Assembly: GCA_030527105.1 (NCBI GenBank)
Contig: JAUNBK010000011.1
Coordinates: 1 to 64,000, forward strand
DNA: 64,000 nt
From: Planctomycetia bacterium
Lineage (GTDB): Bacteria > Planctomycetota > Planctomycetia > Pirellulales > Thermoguttaceae
Reading direction: 5' to 3'
The notes beneath the pieces are model-generated. The model saw only the letters and a program-made list of their open reading frames with translations, searched no databases and was not told where the DNA came from. Within the stretch, counting starts at the first letter, position 1; each line of letters starts with the position of its first letter. The position numbers and the translations under genes were made by a program. Positions 33,083-42,639 of this stretch are shown here, one piece after another.

Positions 33083-35914
33083 GTGGCAGACACGAATGAT
33101 CTCCCCCCCGCAGATGAAACGCAAGGCGCTCCCATCCCTCCAGATGGCGGTCGGCTGCTCGAATTGACGGTTGAAGACGAAATGAAAAACAGCTACCTCA
33201 CGTACGCAATGAGCGTTATCGTGAGTCGAGCGCTTCCCAATGTGCATGATGGTCTTAAACCGTCGCAACGGCGTATTCTCGTCGCGATGAACGATCTGAA
33301 TCTCGGCCCAACGGCGGCACGCGTCAAAAGTGCTAAAATCTCGGGCGACACGAGTGGAAACTACCACCCGCACGGCGAAAGTATCGTCTATCCTACGATG
33401 GTGCGTTTGGCGCAAGAGTGGAATATGCGTTACGTGTTGGTGGACAAGCAGGGCAATTTCGGCTCCATCGCGGGTCTCCCTCCGGCGGCAATGCGATATA
33501 CCGAGGCGCGCATGTCGCGTTTTGCCGCGATGATGCTCGAAGATTTGAAGCTGGACACGGTCGATTTCACGCCCACGTACGACGGCAAGAATATGGAGCC
33601 GATCGTTTTGCCGTCGAAATTCCCCAACCTCCTCGTGAATGGGGCGAATGGTATCGCCGTCGGCATGGCAACCTCCATTCCGCCGCACAATCTCACAGAG
33701 ATTTGCGACGCTTTGGTCGCGATTATCGACACCCCAACGATCTCCATTCAGGAGCTTATGCAAATCGTACAGGGGCCGGACTTCCCAACGGGGGGCATTA
33801 TTTGCGGCAAAAACGGCATCTATCGCGGATACATGACGGGGCGAAGCACCATCGTCGTGCGCGCAAGGGCGAGTATTGAGGAGGCGACCAAAGGAAATCG
33901 TTGCCGAATCATCGTTTCCGAAATTCCTTACCAACAGGCGCGAGACCGGGTCGAGGAACGGATTGCCGAGCTTGTCACGTCTGGGAGAATCGAGGGAATC
34001 TCCGCGATTCGAAACGAGAGCGACCTCAAGGAGCCAGTGCGTCTTATTCTCGAATTGAAGCGCGACGCGGACCCCAATGTGGTATTGAACCAGCTTTATC
34101 AATTCTCGCCGCTACAGGATAGCTATTCGATCATTCTGCTTGCGCTGGTCGATGGCAAGCCGAGAATTCTTACGCTCAAGGAGATGTTGGAGGAGTTCCT
34201 TCGCCACCGAATGACCGTGATTCGTCGCCGAACGCTCTTCCTCCTCAACAAGGCGCGCCAGCGCAAACATACGGTAGAGGGGCTTCTGCTCGCGCACGCG
34301 AATATCGATCAGGTGATTCGAACCATTCGCACTTCCAAGACGCAGGCGGAGGCGAAACAGCGTTTGCTTGTCGAAATACAGTGCCCGTCGGCGCTCATTC
34401 AGCGTGCGTTGGGGGACGATGGGTTCGAGGAGTTTGCGAACGAGTATGGTCACAAAGAAGAGTACTCCCTCACGCCCGTTCAGGTGGACGCGATTTTGCG
34501 CATGACGCTCGGGCAGCTCGTTAATCTCGAGCAAGAAAAATTGGCGGGCGAGTTCCACACCCTCTTGGCGGACATCAAGGAGTACAATCGAATTCTCTCC
34601 TCCGACAAGAACATCCTCGCTATCATTCGTGACGATCTTACGGAGATGCGCGACAAGTATGGCGACGCACGCCGCACGGCAATCGAGGCGATTGATCTCG
34701 AAACAACGCTCGAGTCGCTCATCATGGAAGAGAACATGGTCGTTTCGATCACGGCGGGTGGGTACATCAAACGGACGCCGACCGCTCTCTATCGCGCGCA
34801 GCGTCGTGGTGGCAAGGGGCTTAAAGGTGCCAAAACGAAGGAGTCCGACCCGATCGAGCATTTGATCGTTGGTTCCACCCACGATTTTCTCATGTTCTTC
34901 ACGAACAAAGGGAAGGTGTATTGGCTCAAAATTTACGACTTGCCCGAGGCGGCGCGAGACGCAATGGGGCGTGCGATCATCAATTTCATCCCGCTCGACA
35001 AGGACGAGAAGATTGCCGAGTGCCGACCTGTGCACGATTTTGACGGCGAGGATCGGTATCTCGTCATGGCAACGCGCGAGGGAGTCATTAAGAAGACCGA
35101 GTTGGCGGATTATCGTCGCCCGAGGAAAACCGGCTTGATCGCTCTCAATCTCCGCGAGGGGGATGAGTTGATTGGCGTCGATATCGTTGGACCTGGTGAG
35201 GATATCGTTCTTTCCACGAAAAAAGGACGCGCGATTCGTTTCGACCACACGGACGTCCGACCTATGGGGCGCACCGCGACGGGTGTGCGTGGCATAAAAC
35301 TCCGCAACGGAGACCGAGTTGTGGGCATGGCAATCGCGCGACCGGATGCGAATTTGCTCACGGTGTGCGAGAATGGATACGCCAAGCAGACGCCCTTCGG
35401 GTCGGGGATTTCTCCCAAAAACCTCATTTCCGACGAGACGCCGACGGAGGAATCGTTAGAAGACGATACCGTTTCGGCGGAGAATGGCGACGTGCCCGAG
35501 GCTCCAGAAGCGCCCGACGCACCGGAGGCGGGACAGCGTTCCTACCGACGCACCGCCCGGGGTGGATTGGGAATTTTGGACATTCGCACCAGCGCGCGCA
35601 ATGGCGACGTGATCGGTTGCGCAACGGTTTATCCTGGCGACGAGGTCTTGATGATGACGGCGCGCGGGAAAATTCAAAGAATCGACGTGAGCGAAATACG
35701 CGTCACGGGGCGCAACACCCAGGGCGTGCGTGTCATGAGTTTGGATTCGGACGACGTTCTCGTGGCGTTCCGTGCCATGCCGCCGGAAGACGATGAGCCT
35801 TCTGCTGAAGGTGGCGAGAATGGCGAAGAGACAGCGCCCGAGGTTTCAACGGAGACTTCGACCGAGGCTTCGACTAACGTTTCGGCAGACGATTCGTCGG
35901 AATCTTTGGAGTAA
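33083..35914 (+). CDS. gyrA: DNA gyrase subunit A
   Basis: A 943-residue type IIA topoisomerase breakage-reunion subunit. The catalytic tyrosine is Y139 in [10 protein letters not shown]. The quinolone region reads [20 protein letters not shown]. The six-bladed C-terminal DNA-wrapping domain starts near residue 540 and carries the GyrA box QRRGGKG at 573-579, which separates it from ParC. An acidic, low-complexity insert sits between the last blades (about residues 780-818, rich in Glu and Pro: [13 protein letters not shown]), and the C-terminus ends in a Ser/Glu-rich tail. Compared with E. coli, S83 is kept (S100) but D87 is proline (P104). No gyrB is in the window. An intrinsic terminator follows at 35925. 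Confidence 0.97.
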   Translation: MADTNDLPPADETQGAPIPPDGGRLLELTVEDEMKNSYLTYAMSVIVSRALPNVHDGLKPSQRRILVAMNDLNLGPTAARVKSAKISGDTSGNYHPHGESIVYPTMVRLAQEWNMRYVLVDKQGNFGSIAGLPPAAMRYTEARMSRFAAMMLEDLKLDTVDFTPTYDGKNMEPIVLPSKFPNLLVNGANGIAVGMATSIPPHNLTEICDALVAIIDTPTISIQELMQIVQGPDFPTGGIICGKNGIYRGYMTGRSTIVVRARASIEEATKGNRCRIIVSEIPYQQARDRVEERIAELVTSGRIEGISAIRNESDLKEPVRLILELKRDADPNVVLNQLYQFSPLQDSYSIILLALVDGKPRILTLKEMLEEFLRHRMTVIRRRTLFLLNKARQRKHTVEGLLLAHANIDQVIRTIRTSKTQAEAKQRLLVEIQCPSALIQRALGDDGFEEFANEYGHKEEYSLTPVQVDAILRMTLGQLVNLEQEKLAGEFHTLLADIKEYNRILSSDKNILAIIRDDLTEMRDKYGDARRTAIEAIDLETTLESLIMEENMVVSITAGGYIKRTPTALYRAQRRGGKGLKGAKTKESDPIEHLIVGSTHDFLMFFTNKGKVYWLKIYDLPEAARDAMGRAIINFIPLDKDEKIAECRPVHDFDGEDRYLVMATREGVIKKTELADYRRPRKTGLIALNLREGDELIGVDIVGPGEDIVLSTKKGRAIRFDHTDVRPMGRTATGVRGIKLRNGDRVVGMAIARPDANLLTVCENGYAKQTPFGSGISPKNLISDETPTEESLEDDTVSAENGDVPEAPEAPDAPEAGQRSYRRTARGGLGILDIRTSARNGDVIGCATVYPGDEVLMMTARGKIQRIDVSEIRVTGRNTQGVRVMSLDSDDVLVAFRAMPPEDDEPSAEGGENGEETAPEVSTETSTEASTNVSADDSSESLE

Positions 35915-35924
35915 AATCTTATTT

Positions 35925-35960
35925 CCCCTCCCTGGAACCAACGCTGGGGAGGGGTTTTTT
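35925..35960 (+). terminator. Intrinsic terminator of gyrA
   Basis: CCCCTCCC (35925-35932) pairs with GGGAGGGG (35947-35954), then six T. Confidence 0.9.
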
Positions 35961-36021
35961 GCACTGTGTCGTGAACGTCGGGAAAATCTTACCTTTTTTC
36001 TAAAATTTCTCTCTGTAGGTA

Positions 36022-36049
36022 TTTACGTATCGCTCCCGTGTGGTATAAT
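36022..36049 (+). promoter_or_regulatory. Promoter of the exonuclease gene
   Basis: TTTACG, 16-bp spacer, TATAAT, about 60 bp before the start at 36118. Confidence 0.65.
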
Positions 36050-36117
36050 ATTGGTGTGTTCTGCGTGACGTGCGCAATCCCATTTTACGCCAAAGATACG
36101 ATTGAGTGAGAGAGACC

Positions 36118-36975
36118 ATGAGTGCAAAAATCCGCTATTTGATATTTGACGTTGAGTCCGTGACGGATGGTGCCTTGGCGGCGCATCTTCAGTATCCGCA
36201 CGAAGAAATCTCCCCGCACGATGCCATTGCGCGCTGGAGAAAAACGCTCATGGACGAGACGGGGAAAGATTTTATCCCGTACACGTTCCAAATTCCAACC
36301 GCCGTTGTCCTCGCGAAGGTGTCCGAGAAGTACGAGCTTCTGGATCTGGTTGGGCTGAGTGAAACGCAATTCACGCCGGCGGAGATTGTCGAGCGCTTTT
36401 GGCGAGGGTGGGAGAAATACGCGCGTCCCGCTTTCGTGACATTCAACGGGCGCAATTTCGACATCCCGCTCATGGAGCTTTCCGCTTTTCGGTATGGGGT
36501 TTCGATTCCCGGTTGGTTTTCGCCCTTTGCGAAGTCGTTCGAGCAGCCGAGAAATCGATTCAACCAGAACGCGCACATCGATTTATGCGACATTCTGACG
36601 AATTTCGGGACAACCCGCTTCAACGGCGGGCTGAGTCTGGCGGCAAATTTGATTGGGAAGCCCGGAAAAATGGACGTCCAAGGCTGCATGGTGCAGGACA
36701 TGCACAACGAGGGAAAATTCCAAGAGATTGAGGACTATTGCCGATGCGACGTTTTGGACACGTATTTCGTCTTCCTTCGCACGCGCGTTTTGATGGGCTA
36801 TTTGTCCTTGCTCGAGGAGCAAAAACTCGTCGAGAACACGAAAAAATGGTTGGAAGTCCGTGCTGGCAATTCCCTTGCCTATCAGATGTACCTTGAAAAT
36901 TGGGGCGATTGGCAAAATCCGTGGGGGCGTTCAGAAGACAATCCCGCTTCGTCTCCGAGTGCGGCGGAAGGCTGA
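36118..36975 (+). CDS. Predicted 3'-5' exonuclease, PolB-like (DnaQ fold)
   Basis: A 285-residue member of the predicted PolB-like exonuclease family. Exo I is LIFDVESVTDG, with D and E. Exo II is FVTFNGRNFDIPLMELSA, with N-x-x-x-F-D. Exo III is IEDYCRCDVLDTYFVFLR, a Y-x3-D form. All three carboxylate motifs are intact, so it should be active in DNA or RNA end processing. ATG 36118 begins MSAKIRYLIFD; an upstream GTG at 36106 is in frame but less likely. The following gene begins 190 bp downstream, so they may share a transcript. Confidence 0.85.
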   Translation: MSAKIRYLIFDVESVTDGALAAHLQYPHEEISPHDAIARWRKTLMDETGKDFIPYTFQIPTAVVLAKVSEKYELLDLVGLSETQFTPAEIVERFWRGWEKYARPAFVTFNGRNFDIPLMELSAFRYGVSIPGWFSPFAKSFEQPRNRFNQNAHIDLCDILTNFGTTRFNGGLSLAANLIGKPGKMDVQGCMVQDMHNEGKFQEIEDYCRCDVLDTYFVFLRTRVLMGYLSLLEEQKLVENTKKWLEVRAGNSLAYQMYLENWGDWQNPWGRSEDNPASSPSAAEG

Positions 36976-37163
36976 TGTCTCGAACCGCGCGAGTCGTCCA
37001 GATCAATAAGCGAAAACGGGAACGTTGTCGACGTCCAATCGGCACGATCGGTACAACCGTTTTTTTGAAGAACCCCACAAGCGGGGACAAAAACCAGCCG
37101 ATAAGTGTGGAAGCGTGTTGTTATGTTTTGAGAGAAAATTTTTTGAGTCCATTGAGGTCTTGT

Positions 37164-38798
37164 ATGAATAAAGCGTTGCGAATTGGTGGGCGGCGTTTGG
37201 CGCTCCTGGTTCTCGGTCTGCTCCTGACTCTTTGCTTGAGCACGAATGTTCTCAGGGCGCAGGGTATCTGGAGAGGGAATATCATCCCGCAGGAAATCGC
37301 GAACAGTCGCGGACTTGTGCGTCAGTGGACGAATCAAATCCAAATCGACTCTGGAAAAGATCGACTTTCCTCCATCATTATTGATCGTGGCGTCATTTTC
37401 ACGGTGACGCAAAATGGTGCGGTCCAAGCAACCAACGCCGAGACGGGGGTCACTTTGTGGACTTCTACCATTCACGCCAAAGGAAAATATGTTCAAGGTT
37501 TAGCCGCCAGCAGGTATTATGTCGGTTTTACGTGCGGCTCTGTGTTGTACATCATGAATCGTGCGAATGGGCGAGTGCTTTTGGATCAAGAGATGCCCTC
37601 GATCGCCGCCAATTCCCTTGTGTTGGGGGAAGAGAGAGCCTACGTCCCTGCCATTAATGGTGTGGTGTACATTTTCGATTTGCAGCCCATGGAGGATCCG
37701 TTCAAAGAGTTCGGCATTTCGGAGTCGATCCTTTCGAGTCAGGATCGTCGTGATCGCAAAGAGGAGTTCATCCAATCTCTGCGCCTGATGAAAAAGTATC
37801 AGGAGCCGCTTTCGATTCGCTCTATTGGCGACTTAAAGGTTGCGCCCATCGTGACTCGTTGCGGACCTCGTCGCGAGTTTGTCGCGTGGCCGACCGCGAG
37901 CAGTCTCGTGACCCTCTGCCAAGTGAATATCTCGGGCGACTCCTTGGTGGACGAGAAATACAACGTCCCCATTTTGGGCGAGTGCAAGGGTGCTCTCGGG
38001 TATTTGCCACCCGCGCCTGCGCAGGGAAAGAATCCTTTCAAGCCGGGCGTGCTCTTCGCGCAGAGTACCGAGGGGTTCGTCTACGCTGTCGAGGAGACTA
38101 CTGGCAAAATCTTGTGGAGATTCCTTGCTGGCGAGGATGTGTGGGACACCCCAGTTTGTGTCGAGGAGGATTTGTTCGTCGCAACAGTCGTTTCTGGAAT
38201 GTTCTGTGTCGACGCAAGAACCGGTGGCGATGGGAATTCCACCGAGGCAAAATGGTGGTCCCCAGGCATTCGAAAATTCATCTCCGCAAGCAAAAATCGA
38301 GTCTATGCCCTCGACAAAAAAGGCGACTTGGTGGTTTTGGATCGCGTCTCGGGGCAGAGAATTACCTCCTTGCCGGTCAATGATTTTGCGTTCAAAATGA
38401 CAAACCAGCAGACAGATCGCATTTATCTCGCAACGGAAACGGGCTTGCTCCAGTGCCTGAGAGAAATTGCTGTGGAGGACCCGGTGGATTATACCGCCAA
38501 TTGGATTGCCGCGCGTGACGAGATCGACGACGAGGAACAGTTCGGGACTATCGCGAAGGATGAGGACGAGAAATCTGAAGACGATGAATCCGAAGATGAT
38601 ACGCTCGACGGCGATGATTCCGACGACGAATTTGCCGAGGAGGATGAATTTGCCGAGGAAGACGAGGAAGGACTCAGTGAGGAGGATGATTTCGGCGAGG
38701 ACGATGGAGAAGGCGTGTTCGAAGAATTCGGCTCTGACGAGGAGGAAGAGGCGGACGACGAAAACGCGGACGCTGAAGACGAAGATTTCGATTTCTAG
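37164..38798 (+). CDS. Exported PQQ-type beta-propeller protein with acidic tail
   Basis: A 544-residue protein. The start ATG 37164 (GAGG 9 nt before) gives a signal segment (RLALLVLGLLLTLCLSTNVL). The body is a PQQ-like beta-propeller: NAETGVTLWTS, NRANGRVLLD, EETTGKILWRF and the VYALDKKGDLVVLDRVSGQR type repeats. Such proteins act as BamB-like scaffolds or as enzymes binding a quinone cofactor; no cofactor residues can be confirmed here. The last ~90 residues are almost pure Asp/Glu, a tail seen in planctomycete homologues and perhaps calcium-binding. The open frame upstream to 36900 overlaps the exonuclease gene and was not used. Confidence 0.85.
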   Translation: MNKALRIGGRRLALLVLGLLLTLCLSTNVLRAQGIWRGNIIPQEIANSRGLVRQWTNQIQIDSGKDRLSSIIIDRGVIFTVTQNGAVQATNAETGVTLWTSTIHAKGKYVQGLAASRYYVGFTCGSVLYIMNRANGRVLLDQEMPSIAANSLVLGEERAYVPAINGVVYIFDLQPMEDPFKEFGISESILSSQDRRDRKEEFIQSLRLMKKYQEPLSIRSIGDLKVAPIVTRCGPRREFVAWPTASSLVTLCQVNISGDSLVDEKYNVPILGECKGALGYLPPAPAQGKNPFKPGVLFAQSTEGFVYAVEETTGKILWRFLAGEDVWDTPVCVEEDLFVATVVSGMFCVDARTGGDGNSTEAKWWSPGIRKFISASKNRVYALDKKGDLVVLDRVSGQRITSLPVNDFAFKMTNQQTDRIYLATETGLLQCLREIAVEDPVDYTANWIAARDEIDDEEQFGTIAKDEDEKSEDDESEDDTLDGDDSDDEFAEEDEFAEEDEEGLSEEDDFGEDDGEGVFEEFGSDEEEEADDENADAEDEDFDF

Positions 38799-38838
38799 CA
38801 CCGAGCGCTCTCGGATTAAGCGCTTTCAATTTTTTGAT

Positions 38839-38872
38839 GAACGACGCGAATGGCTCTCATTCCGCGTCGTTC
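38839..38872. terminator. Bidirectional hairpin between converging genes
   Basis: GAACGACGCG (38839-38848) pairs with CGCGTCGTTC (38863-38872), extended by AATG/CATT. It stands in the gap between the PQQ gene and trmB, with short T-runs on either side. Confidence 0.65.
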
Positions 38873-38895
38873 GTCGTTTCTTGATGTATCGTGAA

Positions 38896-39528
38896 TTACT
38901 CTTTCACGAAATAAGAGCGAAAAACGGGTCTTCCCTCTTGGATCGTGCGTTTTTCAAAGTGCGTCCGCCAAGCGTTTTCATCGACTTCCGGCACAAACGG
39001 TCCCTTCAAAATCGACTCTGCGCTCATCATCTCCAGCGCAGTTTGGAAATATTCCTCCACATCCGTCCAGAAGTGGAGCTTCCCACCGCAGCACAGGAGC
39101 GACTCCACGCAGCGCACAAGCTCCATCTGCATGACACGGCGCTTACGGTGCTTTTTCTTCCACCATGGGTCGGGAAAATAGACGTGAACCGCATATAGCG
39201 ACTCTGGCGAGAAACCTTGGTGAAAAACGGGAAGTGCATCTCCAGAGAAGACGCACGCATTGCGAATATTATCCCCAATCAGCCGTGCGGCACAAAAGGC
39301 AGCGTAGTTGTGCGCCACCTCAATACCAATGAAATTGTGTTCTGGGTTGGCGGCAGAGGCGTCGTGGAGAAAATGCCCCTTCCCACTTCCTATTTCCACC
39401 TCCAAAGGTGCCTGAGGATTCTCAAAATAGAGCGCGAGGTCACACGGAAACTCCATTTCCTTCACCAAATAGAGGTGTTTGGAATAATCCAACGACTGAT
39501 TGATTCTTCTTAACGAGCGTCGTGGCAT
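38896..39528 (-). CDS. trmB: tRNA (guanine-N7-)-methyltransferase
   Basis: A 210-residue SAM-dependent enzyme that makes m7G46 in tRNAs. The SAM-binding site is VEIGSGKGHFL; NFIGIEVAHNYAAF, VHVYFPDPWWKKKHRKRRVM and LHFWTDVEEYFQ are family-specific. The PDPWWKKKH box gives high certainty. It lies 11 bp before the fabZ-like gene's stop, hence is co-transcribed behind it. Confidence 0.96.
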   Translation of the reverse strand: MPRRSLRRINQSLDYSKHLYLVKEMEFPCDLALYFENPQAPLEVEIGSGKGHFLHDASAANPEHNFIGIEVAHNYAAFCAARLIGDNIRNACVFSGDALPVFHQGFSPESLYAVHVYFPDPWWKKKHRKRRVMQMELVRCVESLLCCGGKLHFWTDVEEYFQTALEMMSAESILKGPFVPEVDENAWRTHFEKRTIQEGRPVFRSYFVKE

Positions 39529-39539
39529 CCGTTGAACCT

Positions 39540-40043
39540 CTACTTTTTCTCAGGAGTCTCTGTTGGAATCGCAACGCCTTTGATTTCACCTTCCGCGATG
39601 ACGTCCCCATTGACGACTGCCTCAAAGACGATCTGCATCATCTTGTGGCGAACTTTGCAAATCTTGACGATCACGACCAAGCGATCCCCAGGGCGGACGA
39701 TTCCTCGAAATTTGACGTTGTCCAACCCTCCCAATCCCACGACTCCGCTTGTGAGATAGTTGTCTTTCGTCGCGTAGCAACTCGCAACCTGCGCGGCAGT
39801 TTCGCAAATCAACACCCCCGGCATGAGAGGGAACCCCGGCATATGTCCTCGATACCAAAATGCCTGATCCGTGACATCTTGGTACGCGACGTAGAGTGAA
39901 TTCTCGTTATCTTCATAGACGATGCCTGTGAGCAATTCCATTTCGTAACGATGGGGATTATATTTTCGAATGTCTTCCTGCGTCAGTAGAACATTGTCGA
40001 AATCAACGTTAGACAGATCAAGAAGGGAAGGTTTTTTAGCCAC
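39540..40043 (-). CDS. FabZ-like 3-hydroxyacyl-ACP dehydratase (hotdog fold)
   Basis: A 167-residue hotdog-fold protein. FWYRGHMPGFPLMPGVLICE contains the catalytic His (H of RGH) and the P-G-F-P-x-M-P-G-V-L-x-x-E block with the catalytic Glu. NPHRYEMELLTGIVYE matches the NRYPFLLVDRV entrance of FabZ. It should dehydrate hydroxyacyl-ACP in fatty-acid synthesis, though a specialised role cannot be excluded because the primary FabZ often sits with lpxC or lpxD. GTG start with CGGAGGA 9 nt upstream. Confidence 0.85.
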   Translation of the reverse strand: MAKKPSLLDLSNVDFDNVLLTQEDIRKYNPHRYEMELLTGIVYEDNENSLYVAYQDVTDQAFWYRGHMPGFPLMPGVLICETAAQVASCYATKDNYLTSGVVGLGGLDNVKFRGIVRPGDRLVVIVKICKVRHKMMQIVFEAVVNGDVIAEGEIKGVAIPTETPEKK

Positions 40044-40057
40044 AACGTCCTCCGTTT

Positions 40058-40094
40058 AAAACAAAACAACACGCCACGCTAAAAAACGTGGCGT
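40058..40094 (-). terminator. Intrinsic terminator of the small basic protein gene
   Basis: Minus strand: ACGCCACG with CGTGGCGT forms an 8-bp stem followed by a T-rich stretch. It separates the small gene from fabZ. Confidence 0.75.
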
Positions 40095-40126
40095 AGTGAA
40101 CATGAGCAATGATAAAAGCACTAATT

Positions 40127-40225
40127 TCAGGTTTTCACCTGGTGACGCTTTGCCTTCCGTGCCTGCGAAGAGGCAGGACGCTTGCCATGATTGGCTTTCT
40201 TGACGATATGCTGAGGTTTGGACAT
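40127..40225 (-). CDS. Very small basic protein (32 residues)
   Basis: A 32-residue protein, too short for most gene callers: MSKPQHIVKKANHGKRPASS, then QARKAKRHQVKT. It has an excellent ribosome site (TAAGGAG, 9 nt), a promoter (TTGTCA, 16 bp, TAGAAT at 40267-40294) and its own terminator at 40058-40094, so expression is well supported. The composition (about one third Lys/Arg/His, a KKANHGKRP stretch) resembles small ribosomal proteins of the Thx/S22 kind, but I cannot confirm that. Confidence 0.75.
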   Translation of the reverse strand: MSKPQHIVKKANHGKRPASSQARKAKRHQVKT

Positions 40226-40266
40226 CTCATTTTCTCCTTAAAATACGAAGCAAAAAAGTTACTTGT

Positions 40267-40294
40267 ATTCTAGCATATTTTTCTAATTTGACAA
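40267..40294 (-). promoter_or_regulatory. Promoter of the small basic protein gene
   Basis: Minus strand TTGTCA, 16-bp spacer, TAGAAT, 42 bp before the start codon. Confidence 0.75.
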
Positions 40295-40335
40295 GGGGGG
40301 GCGAAAATCTCCCGCCCTCCGTTTCCGCAAACCAT

Positions 40336-40861
40336 TTATTTCGTGGAAACCGAATTTCCAACCTTCTTCCGCGCAAAGCACAACCCAAACGCGCCCAAAA
40401 CGAGAAGCGTCCACGTCGCGCAGGCTCGACAACAACGCGGTAGTTCCAATTGTAATCGGTCTCCTCAGTCACCAACTTTCCCCAATCGACCGTTGGCAAT
40501 GCCTCCGTCGTTTGTAAAAATGCGAACGCGTATTGGGTTTTAGCGTGTAACCGTTGATTGTCTCGATCGACAAAACAGAAGCGCCCGTGAAGGAAATCGA
40601 ATCAACGGAAAGAATATCCATCCCGCTTGCGTCGACTTCAATTTTCAAAATCGCATCCGCGAAGGTTGCCGTCCCGCCGAGGGTGGTCGAACCAACCGCA
40701 TTGTGCGGACCGAGCGTATCAACCGTGAGGTTGCTGCCCGTGGTGTCGACGCTTTCTGTGATATTTTGGTTGGAGTACGTCACGTCTGCGAAAAGTGGCG
40801 ACACGACAAAAATCAACACGCTAATCCCGCACACGACCCGAACAAATATATTTGTACGCAT
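40336..40861 (-). pseudogene. Frameshifted small PEP-CTERM protein gene
   Basis: From ATG 40861 a signal segment (VRVVCGISVLIFVVSPLFA) leads into a beta-rich region (TVDTLGPHNAVGSTTLGG). That frame is lost around 40535; a second frame carries ALPTVDWGKLVTEETDYNW to VVVEPA. Two extra bases (CG) near 40420 then put the tail TWTLLVLGAFGLCFARKK into a third frame, ending TAA at 40338. Read together the tail is VEPA-TWTLLVLGAFGLCFA, plainly PEP-CTERM. It is the second broken exosortase substrate in the window. Confidence 0.75.
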
Positions 40862-41146
40862 AGTAAAATTCCATAAGTATTGAATCCTGAACCACCCCAG
40901 CGCAGACCACCGACTGTCGCTCAACCTCTGCCTTGGAGTCAAACCTCCATAACGGCACCTGTTATAGCAATACGTAGTGTACGCCATCAACCCGTATTGT
41001 CAAGCATAAAGTGGGGGGAAAAGCAAAAAAATAAAAAAACTGCCGAGGAAGGAACTTTCGAGCGCCAGCGCAGTCGTGAGTCTCCAACATCCACGACATT
41101 CGAGGACTTCCCCGACTTCCCCAAATGTCACACCTCTTGCCCCCTC

Positions 41147-41175
41147 TTGACAAAAGGGGGGGCAAGTGGTATACT
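41147..41175 (+). promoter_or_regulatory. Promoter of the TMEM43-family gene
   Basis: TTGACA, 17-bp spacer, TATACT, about 105 bp before ATG 41286. Confidence 0.8.
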
Positions 41176-41285
41176 GGTCCTGTGTCGGTCTCTGATCTGG
41201 ATTTCTGGGAATACTGAAATTCGTATGGAGATTTAGGAGACAGACATAGAAAAGTTGAGTCTATTTTGAAGAAAGGCTGCTGACA

Positions 41286-42599
41286 ATGGCATACACAGAA
41301 ACGACGGCGACTTCCTGGTTTAGTCGGCTGGGGAATGCGTTTAAGGGAATCCTGATCGGGATTGTTTTGGTGATCATCGCCACTGCTCTCCTCTTTTGGA
41401 ACGAAGGGCGCCTGATCAAACGCTACCGCGCGCTTGATCAGGCGGAGGGGGAGTGCATTGAGGTGAGTGCCAATGTCGTCAACAAGGTGAACGAAGGAGC
41501 GCTCGTCTATCTGACGGGCAGCGCAAAGACGGACGACGTCTTGAGCGACCCGATTTTCGGCGTCTCCACGCCTGCGATTCATCTTGTGCGCCGTGTCGAA
41601 ATGTACCAGTGGGAGGAAACTTCCTCGACCTCCACAACGACACAAGTCGGGGGAGGCGAAAAATCGGAGACCACCTACTCCTATTCGAAGGTGTGGAGCG
41701 CCTCGCACATCGACTCCTCCGCGTTCAAGCAAAGCGGGCACGACAACCCCGCAACCTTCCCATATGAGGGGCAGTCCTTCGTGGCGAAAAACGTCCGACT
41801 GGGGGCGTTCTCGCTTTCGCCCTCGTTGGTGGGGATGATCGGACCGTTGGAGCCGTATTCCGTGCCCGAGCCGAGCAAGGTTGAGCCGCAAAACACAGAC
41901 GTGATTCCGGTGGAACCTCTCCCCACGCAGACCACGCCAGCAGATGCGGAATCCACTGAGTCGGAATCCACGTCGGATGTCGCATCGGAAGAGACGGCTC
42001 CAGTAGAAACGCCCGCACCTGAAGTACCCGCGCCAGAAGCGCCCGTGTCTGAAGAGTCTGCTTCTGAGGAACCTGCGTTTCGGTGGGAGAATGGAGGGTT
42101 TTATCATGGGGAGAACTCGGCGGCTCCGCAGATTGGCGACGTGCGAGTTCGGTTTGAGTACGTCCCTCAAACGAAAGAAGTGAGCGTTGTGTCCGAGCAG
42201 CATGGAGAGACGTTCGTGCCGCACCAGACGCCGAATGGTACCGTGGAGCTTTTGGAGAACGGCTTGGTGAGTAAGGAGATGATGTTCGCGAACGCTCGCT
42301 CCTCCAACGCGATTTTGGGTTGGCTCCTGCGCGCGGTGGGATTCGTCATGATGTGGATCGGGTTTTCCATGATCTTCAACCCGTTTAAGGTGTTGGCGGA
42401 CGTGATTCCTCTCTTGGGGAACATCGTCGGCTTCGGCGTGGGAATGTTCTCTTTCCTCCTCGCGGCAATCGTGTCGCTCGTGACGATCGCTATCGGGTGG
42501 CTCTATTTTCGACCAATCATCGCCATTCCGCTCCTTGTCCTGGCGGGCGTCCTCCTTTTGTATACGCTCCTCGGCGGAAGAGCGAAGAGGAAAGTGTAG
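41286..42599 (+). CDS. TMEM43-family membrane protein
   Basis: A 437-residue protein with one N-terminal helix (GILIGIVLVIIATALLFWNE, residues about 21-41) and three or four C-terminal helices (LLRAVGFVMMWIGFSMIF, GFGVGMFSFLLAAIVSLVTI, IAIPLLVLAGVLLLYTLLG). A large external region lies between, in which the bacterial members' NEGRLIKRYRALDQAEG opening is diagnostic. An insert of about 70 residues rich in Pro/Glu/Ser/Thr (approx. 200-270) makes it longer than usual. The family is found on bacterial and eukaryotic nuclear membranes; its role in bacteria is not known to me. The next gene follows after 40 bp. Confidence 0.85.
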   Translation: MAYTETTATSWFSRLGNAFKGILIGIVLVIIATALLFWNEGRLIKRYRALDQAEGECIEVSANVVNKVNEGALVYLTGSAKTDDVLSDPIFGVSTPAIHLVRRVEMYQWEETSSTSTTTQVGGGEKSETTYSYSKVWSASHIDSSAFKQSGHDNPATFPYEGQSFVAKNVRLGAFSLSPSLVGMIGPLEPYSVPEPSKVEPQNTDVIPVEPLPTQTTPADAESTESESTSDVASEETAPVETPAPEVPAPEAPVSEESASEEPAFRWENGGFYHGENSAAPQIGDVRVRFEYVPQTKEVSVVSEQHGETFVPHQTPNGTVELLENGLVSKEMMFANARSSNAILGWLLRAVGFVMMWIGFSMIFNPFKVLADVIPLLGNIVGFGVGMFSFLLAAIVSLVTIAIGWLYFRPIIAIPLLVLAGVLLLYTLLGGRAKRKV

Positions 42600-42639
42600 A
42601 AACTCAACCACATATACATAGATATTAAGGAGAAGAATC

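Noticed and set aside
36900-37163. Longer start for the PQQ-propeller protein
   Set aside because: It would overlap the exonuclease gene and place 88 residues ahead of a clean signal peptide; ATG 37164 has a ribosome site.
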